A DNA stretch of 5,255 bases, taken from NCBI GenBank assembly GCA_947174975.1, contig CAMWLA010000088.1:1-5255 (forward strand), in the 5' to 3' direction. The DNA is from an uncultured Clostridia bacterium. GTDB taxonomy: Bacteria > Bacillota > Clostridia > Christensenellales > Borkfalkiaceae. The translations under genes and the position numbers were made by a program. Of the stretch, positions 1-5,255 are shown in pieces (within the stretch, counting starts at the first letter, position 1; each line of letters opens with the position of its first letter). The notes beneath the pieces are model-generated. The model worked only from the letters and a program-made list of their open reading frames with translations, ran no database searches and was not told where the DNA came from.

Positions 1-354
1 AGTATTGAATGAGGACAAATCGAGCGAAGTTAAGCCATTGCAACCGTAGAACATATTTGCCATATCAGTTACGTTTGAAGTATTGAACGGTGATAAGTCA
101 AGTGAGGTTAAGCCACTGCAATCTTCGAACATACAGACCATATCTTCTACACTTGAAGTGTCGAACGGTGACAAGTCAAGCGAGGTTAAGCTACTGCAAC
201 CGTAGAACATACTGCTCATATCAGTTACGTTTGAAGTGTCGAACGGTGACAAGTCAAGCGAAGTTAAACTTTTGCACTTGTAGAACGTACGGTACATATT
301 CGTTACGTCTGAAGTATTGAGTCCCTCCAAATTTACGCTAGTCAAATCATAACA
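1..354 (-). repeat. Tandem 78-bp repeats encoding 26-residue leucine-rich units
   Basis: Five successive units begin at a cysteine codon exactly 78 bp apart: Cys104 (354), Cys130 (276), Cys156 (198), Cys182 (120) and Cys208 (42). The first unit is divergent. The second to fourth are very similar at DNA level, with a run of 28 bases identical between the second and third. The fifth is cut by the window edge after 14 codons. The array probably continues to the left. Near-identity at the DNA level suggests recent duplication or gene conversion between units. Confidence 0.92.
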
Positions 355-663
355 ACAATAAAACCAATTCGCCATAGACTGCGGCGCATAGGCGTAAGTA
401 TCTACCGTTACCGAAGTAATTTGCGTTCTATAGCTAAACCACGCAGCATATTGACCGTTAGCCTCGTATAAAGTCGGCGTAACGTTGCTTTTCTCAGAGC
501 TTAAAGTAAGCGCGCCGTCGTTCAGACCCCAATATAAATTTCTTGAGTCTTCGGCGGCGCTTGCCGATTTTTTAGTCAAAAGCATAAACGCGCCTGCAAT
601 AATCAGTACAGACATGAAAACTGCAAATAAAATTATAAGTCGGTTTTTTAAAGTTTTGAACAT
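1..663 (-). CDS. BspA-family leucine-rich repeat surface protein, N-terminal part (cut by window edge)
   Basis: The frame starts at an ATG at 663-661 and stays open for 221 codons to the window edge, so the C-terminus is missing. An AAGGG ribosome binding site lies about 8 bases before the start. Residues 1-8 are basic, 9-29 are strongly hydrophobic, and a SASA-A motif at 33-37 resembles a signal peptidase I site, so export is likely. Two lysines between the hydrophobic stretch and that motif leave an uncleaved membrane anchor possible. Residues 40-100 form a spacer. From Cys104 on there are 26-residue repeats of the form C-x-x-L-T-S-L-D-L-S-x-F-x-T-S-x-V-x-D-M-x-x-M-F-x-x, typical of DUF285/BspA-like or 26-residue bacterial surface protein repeats. 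In that family these repeats form solenoids on surface proteins, some involved in adhesion. The ligand and the anchoring mode cannot be told here. It has its own promoter and is separated from the upstream Ca2+-ATPase gene by a terminator, so it is probably a single transcription unit. Confidence 0.9.
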   Translation of the reverse strand, partial: MFKTLKNRLIILFAVFMSVLIIAGAFMLLTKKSASAAEDSRNLYWGLNDGALTLSSEKSNVTPTLYEANGQYAAWFSYRTQITSVTVDTYAYAPQSMANWFYCCYDLTSVNLEGLNTSDVTNMYRTFYKCKSLTSLDLSPFDTSNVTDMSSMFYGCSSLTSLDLSPFDTSSVEDMVCMFEDCSGLTSLDLSPFNTSNVTDMANMFYGCNGLTSLDLSSFNT

Positions 664-708
664 AAATTTTTCCCTTATTAGTTACTGTTTTACTTATCAT
701 TTTATATC

Positions 709-738
709 AGTATACTATGCCACTCTCCCCGCCGTCAA
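709..738 (-). promoter_or_regulatory. Sigma-A-type promoter of the BspA-like gene
   Basis: On the minus strand a -35 box TTGACG (738-733) and a -10 box TATACT (714-709) are separated by 18 bp. Each hexamer has one mismatch to consensus. Transcription would begin near 702, giving a leader of about 39 bases before the ATG at 663, with AAGGG as ribosome binding site. The position just after the ATPase terminator supports independent transcription. No clear operator is seen near it. Confidence 0.7.
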
Positions 739-783
739 GGGATATTAAGTAAAGAATAACAGAGAAAATTTAAAAAATACACT

Positions 784-811
784 AAAAAGCTTCCCCTCTA
801 CAGGGGAAGCT
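784..811 (-). terminator. Rho-independent terminator of the Ca2+-ATPase gene
   Basis: A perfect 10-bp stem (AGCTTCCCCT paired with AGGGGAAGCT, 788-797 with 802-811) encloses a 4-base loop. On the minus strand it is followed by a T run and more T-rich sequence. The stem begins about 21 bases after the ATPase stop codon. There is no T run on the plus-strand side, so it acts in the minus direction and insulates the BspA-like gene from its upstream neighbour. Confidence 0.92.
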
Positions 812-832
812 ACAATTTGCATTAGTGGAATA

Positions 833-3412
833 TTACGCTTTTTTCTTGCGCGATATAAGGCGCACAACAAGCTTGTAGATTTCTCCCGCGGGGATAACCG
901 AGAACGCAACCGCCGCGGCAATAAGCCAATGCTTCCAGTTAAGGCAGTCAAGCCCGAACGCGTATTTCAAGGGACTTACCGCAAGCAAAATATTTACGAG
1001 TATTCCGCCGACAACTGTAAACAGCAGCACCTTGTTGGAAAGTATTCCGCATTTGAACAGAGACTGCCTTTCGGAGCGGATATTGAACGCTTGGAAGAGT
1101 TCCGCAAAGGAAATTACGATAAAGGTAAGTGCAGTTGCGGTTTCGTTGCCGCAAGTTTTCAACGCTACGGCGTAAACGGTTATCGTTAGCATTGTAATAA
1201 ACAGACCGAAGAACGCGATGAATATAAGCGAGCTTTTTGAAAACAAACTCTTCTCCGCACGGACCGGCGGTGTTTTCATGACGTCGCTGTCCTCTTTTTC
1301 CATACCGAGCGCAAGCACGGGGAAGCTGTCCGTAATGAGGTTAAGCCACAAGAGCTGTGTTGACAGCATAAAGTCGTATTTGAAAAAGACCAATGCGGCA
1401 ATGAGAATTGCAAGCACTTCGGCAAGATTTGTAGAGAGGAAAAACTGAATGGTTTTTCTTACGTTTGCGGAAATACGCCTACCCTCGCGCACGGCGGAAA
1501 CTATCGTAGTGAAATTGTCGTCCGCAATTACCATATCGGAAGCGTTTTTCGTAACGTCCGTTCCCGAACCCATTGCAATGCCGATATCCGCGCTTTTAAT
1601 GCTCGGCGCGTCGTTAATTCCGTCGCCCGTCATTGCCGTAACGTGTCCACACTTTTTAAACGCCTTTACGATAATATTTTTGTGCTTCGGCGAAACGCGG
1701 GCGAATACGCGGCATTTGGATATGGCTTCGTCGCGCTCTTTCGGCTTTAACGCGTCAAGCTGTTCGCCAGACATTACCTCTTCTTCCTTATCGGTAATTC
1801 CCGCTTTCTTTGCTATCGCAAGCGCGGTGCGCACGTGGTCGCCCGTAATCATTACGGTGGTAATTCCCGCTTCTTTACATTCTCCGACGGCTTCCTTGAC
1901 GCCCTCTTTCAGTCCGTCAATCATTCCGCAAAGACCTATGAAAATGAGTCCGTCCTCGCTTATACTTCCCGCAAAACTGCGGTATGCAAAACCGAGCACG
2001 CGAAGCGCGCCGTCCGACATTGCGTTGCAGTAGTCCGCTACGCTGCGTTTGTCTTCCTTGGTGATTGCGCGCACGCCCGCTGGCGTTAATATAAACGAAC
2101 AGCGGTCAATTAAAATATCGGGCGCACCCTTTGAAAAGGTCAATTTTTCCCGCCCGCAATTTACGGCTACGGACATCATCTTGCGCTCGGAAGTGAACGG
2201 AAGCTCGGCTAATTTTTCGAATTTGGCGCTGTAATTACACTCGTCCGCGTAAACCTTTAAGGCTATTTCCGTAGGGTCGCCTATGTAACCGTCCGCGCCG
2301 CTTTTTACCGACGAACACGCCGTCATACACTGTAACAGCTTTTCTTTTGCATTATCGGGGCAGAAGGTTTCGGTTACGCGCAGTTTATTTTGCGTAAGCG
2401 TTCCCGTCTTGTCGGTACAGATAACCGAACACCCGCCAAGTGTTTCCACAGATTTCAGTTTGCGGATAACCACGTTTCTTTTGCTCATGCGCTGTACGCC
2501 CATAGCCATAATTATGGTGACGACTGCGGGAAGCCCTTCGGGAATTGCCGCAACGGCAATCGCAACGGAAGTCATAAAGTTTTTCAAAATTCCGTCACCG
2601 CGCACGCACAGCCCCAAGATGAATATTATCACCGTTATGCCGAGTACGAACCCCGAAATGAGCTTTCCAAGCTTATTTAACGTATTTTCAAGCGGGGTTG
2701 CTTCCGCCTTATCGTCCTTAAGCATAGCGGCAATTTTGCCCGTTTCGGTTTCCATTCCAACAGCCGTAACCACGGCGCGGGCGTTCCCGCTGACGACGAA
2801 GGTCGAGTTAAACAGCGTGTTTGACATTTCGCCGAGGGCAACCTTATTGCCCTTAATCACCTTGGCGTCCTTTTCAACGCTTACGCTTTCGCCCGTGAGC
2901 GCAGATTCGTCGCACTTCAAGCCGTTGCACTCTATTATTCTGCAGTCGGCGCAAATTACGTCGCCCTCCTCGAACGCTACGACGTCACCTACCGTTATTT
3001 GCGTACTGTCGACTTCGGTCATATTGCCGTCACGCATAACCTTGACGGTGCCCGCCGAAAGTTTTTTAAGGTTTTCGATAGCCTTGTCCGCCCTATACTG
3101 CTGAACCGTTCCGACAACCGCGTTCATAAAAATTATAGAAAGAATTATAAACGTATCGGTCAAGTCGTTCGTATCCTTGGAAATAAACGCAATAACCGCG
3201 GAAACCGCCGCGGCGATTATCAGAAGAACGGTCATGAAGTCCTTGAACTGTGAAAAGAAAAGCTTGATAAAGCCCGACTTTTTGCCCTTTTCCAGCTCGT
3301 TTAAGCCGTTTGTTTTAAGCCGTTCCTCTGCTTGTCCGCTGCTTAAACCTTGCTCGGTAGTGTTAAGCGTTTTTAGAGTTTGTCCAATATCGGTAAAACA
3401 AAAATTCTGCAT
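833..3412 (-). CDS. P-type calcium-transporting ATPase (P2A-like)
   Basis: This complete 859-residue pump should export Ca2+ across the cell membrane using ATP. All P-type landmarks are visible: an N-terminal cation-ATPase segment (about 5-50), TGES of the actuator domain at 173-176, PEGLP in M4 at 291-295, the phosphorylated Asp334 in DKTGT (334-338), KGAP in the nucleotide domain (428-431), TGD at 523-525 and TGDGINDAP at 595-603. About ten membrane segments fit the type 2 layout: M1-M2 at 57-103, M3-M4 at 250-306 and M5-M10 at 652-850. Glu292 (M4), Asn662 and Glu665 (M5), Asn691, Thr694 and Asp695 (M6) and Glu771 (M8) line up by eye with the SERCA Ca2+-binding residues. This favours Ca2+ over Na+/K+ or Mg2+, though Mn2+ cannot be excluded. 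The ATG at 3412 is the only ATG available: an in-frame stop lies six codons upstream and the next Met is residue 60. It has no well-spaced ribosome binding site and sits in a hairpin. The C-terminus is short and basic (RKKKA). Confidence 0.95.
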   Translation of the reverse strand: MQNFCFTDIGQTLKTLNTTEQGLSSGQAEERLKTNGLNELEKGKKSGFIKLFFSQFKDFMTVLLIIAAAVSAVIAFISKDTNDLTDTFIILSIIFMNAVVGTVQQYRADKAIENLKKLSAGTVKVMRDGNMTEVDSTQITVGDVVAFEEGDVICADCRIIECNGLKCDESALTGESVSVEKDAKVIKGNKVALGEMSNTLFNSTFVVSGNARAVVTAVGMETETGKIAAMLKDDKAEATPLENTLNKLGKLISGFVLGITVIIFILGLCVRGDGILKNFMTSVAIAVAAIPEGLPAVVTIIMAMGVQRMSKRNVVIRKLKSVETLGGCSVICTDKTGTLTQNKLRVTETFCPDNAKEKLLQCMTACSSVKSGADGYIGDPTEIALKVYADECNYSAKFEKLAELPFTSERKMMSVAVNCGREKLTFSKGAPDILIDRCSFILTPAGVRAITKEDKRSVADYCNAMSDGALRVLGFAYRSFAGSISEDGLIFIGLCGMIDGLKEGVKEAVGECKEAGITTVMITGDHVRTALAIAKKAGITDKEEEVMSGEQLDALKPKERDEAISKCRVFARVSPKHKNIIVKAFKKCGHVTAMTGDGINDAPSIKSADIGIAMGSGTDVTKNASDMVIADDNFTTIVSAVREGRRISANVRKTIQFFLSTNLAEVLAILIAALVFFKYDFMLSTQLLWLNLITDSFPVLALGMEKEDSDVMKTPPVRAEKSLFSKSSLIFIAFFGLFITMLTITVYAVALKTCGNETATALTFIVISFAELFQAFNIRSERQSLFKCGILSNKVLLFTVVGGILVNILLAVSPLKYAFGLDCLNWKHWLIAAAVAFSVIPAGEIYKLVVRLISRKKKA

Positions 3413-3432
3413 ACCTATAAGTATGCAGAATT
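3403..3432 (-). terminator. Hairpin over the ATPase start codon; possible iscSU terminator or attenuator
   Basis: A perfect 12-bp inverted repeat (AATTCTGCATAC at 3403-3414 and its complement at 3421-3432) encloses a 6-base loop. On the minus strand it is followed by TTTGTTTT, the pattern of an intrinsic terminator, although the stem has only four G-C pairs. It begins 15 bases after the iscU stop codon. Its downstream arm contains the ATPase ATG (3412-3410), and the only Shine-Dalgarno-like bases (AGG) lie at the loop-stem boundary, too close to the ATG to be ideal. It could end most iscSU transcripts, block ATPase initiation in the RNA, or both. The structure is seen directly; its role is inferred. 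Confidence 0.6.
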
Positions 3433-3447
3433 AATTTACTTTATAAC

Positions 3448-3882
3448 TTATTCTTCTACGTGTTCTTCTTCGTCGTGCGGGTCGGGGAATTGCGCCTTAT
3501 CGTACGCAATACCATTCTTATCATAATAATCCTTTATCGCCGCGCGGATAGCTTCCTCCGCAAGCACCGAACAGTGCATTTTGTGTGCGGGAAGTCCGTC
3601 CAAAGCTTCGGCAACCGCCTTATTCGTAAGCTCTAACGCTTGAGATAAGGGCTTGCCCTTAATAAGCTCGGTAGCCATAGACGAAGAAGCAATTGCGCTT
3701 CCGCATCCGAACGTATTGAATTTTACGTCGGTAATTATATTATTATCTATTTTAAGATAGATCTTCATTATATCGCCGCAACGCGCGTTGCCGACTTCGC
3801 CGATACCGTCCGCGTCCTCTATTTTGCCGACGTTGCGCGGGTTAGTAAAATGATCCATAACTTTTTCACTGTATAAAGGCAT
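3448..3882 (-). CDS. iscU: Fe-S cluster assembly scaffold protein, IscU/NifU N-terminal type
   Basis: This 144-residue protein is the scaffold on which a [2Fe-2S] cluster is built from sulfur supplied by the desulfurase encoded just upstream. The N-terminus (YSEKVMDHFTNPRNVG, 4-19) is the family signature. The three ligand cysteines are present at Cys35 (with Asp37 in ARCGD), Cys60 (in FGCGSAIASS) and Cys104 (in HCSVLAEEAI), with His103 beside the last. His103 and the lack of a SufU-type insertion place it with IscU rather than SufU. The loop that is LPPVK in E. coli IscU, where HscA binds, reads LPAHK here (97-101). A very acidic tail (DPHDEEEHVEE) follows the domain, and no second NifU domain is present. 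An AAGGAGA ribosome binding site overlaps the upstream stop codon and lies 13 bp or less from the ATG, so the gene is co-transcribed with iscS and probably translationally coupled to it. Confidence 0.95.
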   Translation of the reverse strand: MPLYSEKVMDHFTNPRNVGKIEDADGIGEVGNARCGDIMKIYLKIDNNIITDVKFNTFGCGSAIASSSMATELIKGKPLSQALELTNKAVAEALDGLPAHKMHCSVLAEEAIRAAIKDYYDKNGIAYDKAQFPDPHDEEEHVEE

Positions 3883-3890
3883 TCTTCTTT

Positions 3891-3897
3891 TCTCCTT
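3891..3897 (-). promoter_or_regulatory. Ribosome binding site of iscU, overlapping the iscS stop
   Basis: AAGGAGA on the minus strand is a near-perfect Shine-Dalgarno sequence about 8 bases before the iscU ATG. It shares bases with the TAA that ends iscS (3898-3896). Ribosomes finishing iscS are thus placed to reinitiate, which would favour matched amounts of the two partners. It also fixes the start of iscU at 3882. Confidence 0.85.
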
Positions 3898-5086
3898 ATA
3901 TTAGGTGTTGTTTTTTACCTTTTTCAAGGTCTTCCCATACGGGCGACATATTGCGAAGGTACGCAACCACTTCGGGAACGGCTTTCAAAATCGCATCAAC
4001 GTCCGCGTCCGTGTTATTTTCCGAAAGGCTGATACGAAGTGATCCGTGCGCGACCTCGTGCGGAAGCCCTATTGCAAGCAATACGTGAGAGGGGTCTAAT
4101 GAGCCCGAAGTACACGCCGAACCGGACGAGGCGCATATTCCGCGCGCGTCGAGGTGAAGCAAAAGTCCTTCTCCCTCTATTCCTTCAAAGCACATATTTA
4201 CGTTCCCCGGCAAGCGCTTATCCCTATCGCCGTTAAGCCTCGAATGGGGTATCTTCAAAAGTGCGTCAATAAGTCTGTCGCGCAAAGCCCGCATCTTTTT
4301 CGCGTTAGTTTGCATATTTGCACACGCTTCTTCCAAAGCCACGGTCATTGCAACGATACCGCCGATATTTTCCGTGCCCGCACGGCGGTTTCTCTCTTGC
4401 GCGCCGCCGTCGATAAACGTATTGAGGGGTATGCCCTTTCTGCAATACAGCGCGCCCACGCCCTTGGGTCCGTGGAATTTGTGCGCAGATACTGCAAGCA
4501 TATCTATATTGTCTGCGACTACGTCTACTGGAATATGTCCGACCGCTTGCACCGCGTCCGTATGGAACGGAACGCCCGCCTTTTTGCAGACCGCGCCGAT
4601 TTCGCGTATAGGCTGAATAGTGCCGATTTCGTTATTCGCGTACATTACGGAAACGAACGCAGTATCGGGACGGATAGCCTTTTCGACTTGTTCGGCTGAT
4701 ACAAGCCCCTTTGCCCCTACGTCGAGATAGGTCACTTCGAAGCCCTCTTTTTCAAGCTTCTTCAAAGTGTGCAGAACTGCATGATGCTCGAACGCGGTGG
4801 ATATAATATGTTTTTTGCCCTTTTTAAGTCCGTTGAAAGCCAAAGAACGCAACGCTTGATTATCCGCTTCGCTTCCGCCCGAAGTGAAATAAATTTCCTT
4901 AGGGTCTGCATTTATCAGCTTAGCAAAGCGCACGCGCGCATCCTCTAACGCTTCCTTTGCAACTTGCCCCACCGTGTGAAGTGACGAGGGGTTGCCGTAC
5001 ACCTCTTTGAGATACGGCGTCATTGCCTCAATTGCTCTTTCAGACATTGCAGTGGTTGCCGCATTGTCTACGTAAATAGTTTTCAT
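3896..5086 (-). CDS. iscS: Cysteine desulfurase, IscS/NifS type
   Basis: This 396-residue, PLP-dependent, cytosolic enzyme converts L-cysteine to alanine and passes the sulfur as a persulfide to acceptors such as the IscU scaffold encoded next. The N-terminus (YVDNAATT, 5-12) is the family hallmark and supports the ATG at 5086. The PLP-stacking His is His101 in FEHHAVL, Asp177 and Gln180 in HTDAVQ contact the cofactor, and Lys203 in SAHKFHGPKG forms the Schiff base. The catalytic Cys325 lies in SSGSACTSGSLDPSHVL, the long flexible loop of class I desulfurases (IscS/NifS), unlike the class II SufS/CsdA type. Length matches the family and no key residue is missing. It is the first gene after a strong promoter with a palindromic operator candidate. 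It could also serve tRNA thiolation, since many Firmicutes pair such enzymes with MnmA, but no mnmA lies in the window. The symbol nifS is equally defensible; nothing here points to nitrogen fixation. Confidence 0.96.
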   Translation of the reverse strand: MKTIYVDNAATTAMSERAIEAMTPYLKEVYGNPSSLHTVGQVAKEALEDARVRFAKLINADPKEIYFTSGGSEADNQALRSLAFNGLKKGKKHIISTAFEHHAVLHTLKKLEKEGFEVTYLDVGAKGLVSAEQVEKAIRPDTAFVSVMYANNEIGTIQPIREIGAVCKKAGVPFHTDAVQAVGHIPVDVVADNIDMLAVSAHKFHGPKGVGALYCRKGIPLNTFIDGGAQERNRRAGTENIGGIVAMTVALEEACANMQTNAKKMRALRDRLIDALLKIPHSRLNGDRDKRLPGNVNMCFEGIEGEGLLLHLDARGICASSGSACTSGSLDPSHVLLAIGLPHEVAHGSLRISLSENNTDADVDAILKAVPEVVAYLRNMSPVWEDLEKGKKQHLI

Positions 5087-5088
5087 TC

Positions 5089-5098
5089 TAATTCCTAT
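5089..5098 (-). promoter_or_regulatory. iscS ribosome binding site embedded in an operator-like half-site
   Basis: On the minus strand AGGAA lies 5 bases before the iscS ATG and acts as the ribosome binding site. The ten bases here (TAATTCCTAT on the plus strand) are identical to part of each arm of the palindrome about 30 bp upstream. They may be a third half-site downstream of the transcription start, or a chance result of an A/G-rich ribosome binding site. Confidence 0.5.
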
Positions 5099-5115
5099 AA
5101 GTTAAGTATGAATTA

Positions 5116-5144
5116 ATTATAAAATTTAATTCCTATTTTGTCAA
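5116..5144 (-). promoter_or_regulatory. Consensus sigma-A promoter of the iscS-iscU operon
   Basis: On the minus strand a perfect TTGACA (5144-5139) and a perfect TATAAT (5121-5116) are separated by 17 bp, the ideal spacing. Transcription would start near 5109 and leave a leader of about 22 bases. A promoter this strong usually needs a repressor, which fits the palindrome lying over its -35 box and spacer. Confidence 0.92.
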
Positions 5145-5154
5145 TAGGAATTAA
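5126..5154. promoter_or_regulatory. Palindromic operator candidate over the iscS promoter
   Basis: TTAATTCCTATT and its exact complement form 12-bp arms around a 5-base centre (TTGTC on the plus strand). The palindrome covers the whole -35 box and about 13 bp of the promoter spacer, so a bound dimer would block RNA polymerase. The design resembles sites of Rrf2-family regulators (IscR, CymR), which commonly control iscSU genes in Firmicutes. The regulator identity is inferred; its gene may lie beyond 5255. The T-run requirement of a terminator is not met in the minus direction. Confidence 0.65.
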
Positions 5155-5255
5155 TACATTTTCCAAAAAATAATATAGCAGTCTTCCGCAACCCGTGCTT
5201 TTTTAAGTTTACACAAGTGCGCACATCCGTGCGGTTTTGTCAATAGGAATTACAC
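5155..5255. other. Upstream non-coding region with a second half-site and TTGACA
   Basis: No gene is seen here. At 5235-5252 lies an exact 18-base copy (minus strand TAATTCCTATTGACAAAA) of one operator arm plus the -35 box, the other copy being at 5136-5153, 99 bp away. At this upstream copy the second palindrome arm is missing and no -10 box is found at 16-19 bp, so it is not a complete promoter in the minus direction. It may be an auxiliary operator half-site or the remains of a duplicated control segment. Confidence 0.6.

Noticed and set aside
1..276. Possible CRISPR array because of regular spacing
   Set aside because: The units are contiguous coding repeats with a 78-bp period and no unique spacers.
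90..320. Plus-strand repetitive open frame with CRTY-like repeats
   Set aside because: The repetition is the reverse-strand image of the 78-bp leucine-rich repeat units. The minus-strand reading gives the known family consensus and a signal peptide.
485..748. Plus-strand open frame of 87 codons reaching into the 664-780 gap
   Set aside because: Its first two thirds are antisense to the signal peptide region of the BspA-like gene, and the rest covers that gene's promoter.
1449..2033. Plus-strand open frame of 194 codons
   Set aside because: It is a shadow of the ATPase nucleotide-binding and hinge regions, with composition (Ser/Pro/Ile-rich) typical of antisense frames.
2409..3104. Plus-strand open frame of 231 codons
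   Set aside because: It is wholly antisense to the Ca2+-ATPase, whose motifs are intact. No ribosome binding site or known domain is seen.
3432..3450. Possible separate ATPase promoter with TATAAA in the iscU-ATPase gap
   Set aside because: A TATAAA is present on the minus strand, but no -35-like hexamer is found at 16-18 bp upstream, where the sequence is a GAA-rich acidic-tail coding stretch.
4154..4699. Plus-strand open frame of 181 codons
   Set aside because: It lies antisense to the conserved core of the cysteine desulfurase and has no recognisable motif or ribosome binding site.
5224..5238. Short inverted repeat (CGCAC/GTGCG at about 5219-5234) followed by TTTT on the plus strand, possible terminator
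   Set aside because: The stem is only 5 bp and no plus-strand gene precedes it. It is too weak to call.

Overview
The window looks like chromosomal DNA from a Gram-positive, probably anaerobic, Clostridia-like bacterium. The reasons are AT-rich intergenic DNA with near-consensus sigma-A promoters, AGGAG-type ribosome binding sites, an IscS/IscU pair without the proteobacterial hscAB-fdx genes, and a BspA-type leucine-rich repeat surface protein of the kind common in gut Firmicutes. The genus cannot be fixed from the sequence. All four genes read on the minus strand, so the biological order runs from high to low coordinates.

From right to left: positions 5087-5255 hold a control region. It has a perfect-consensus promoter (TTGACA, 17 bp, TATAAT) whose -35 box sits inside a perfect 12-bp-arm palindrome, plus two further copies of the palindrome half-site. 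This promoter drives a cysteine desulfurase (iscS/nifS type, 3896-5086) and, 13 bp on, an IscU/NifU-type Fe-S scaffold (3448-3882). Together they supply sulfur and assemble Fe-S clusters. The palindrome is a good candidate operator for an Fe-S-sensing Rrf2/IscR-type repressor, although no such regulator gene lies in the window.

After 35 bp comes an intact 859-residue P-type Ca2+-ATPase (833-3412). Its start codon is buried in a perfect 12-bp hairpin followed by a T-rich run. The hairpin may end the iscSU transcript, restrict ATPase translation, or both. A strong intrinsic terminator at 784-811 closes the ATPase transcript.

The left end (1-663) is the N-terminal 221 codons of an exported BspA-like protein with 26-residue (78-bp) repeats. 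It has its own promoter at 709-738 and is cut by the window edge. The open frames on the plus strand are antisense shadows of these four genes. No RNA genes, CRISPR arrays, insertion sequences or phage genes were seen. The window is mostly ordinary housekeeping sequence, and the most interesting parts are the iscS control region and the hairpin over the ATPase start.
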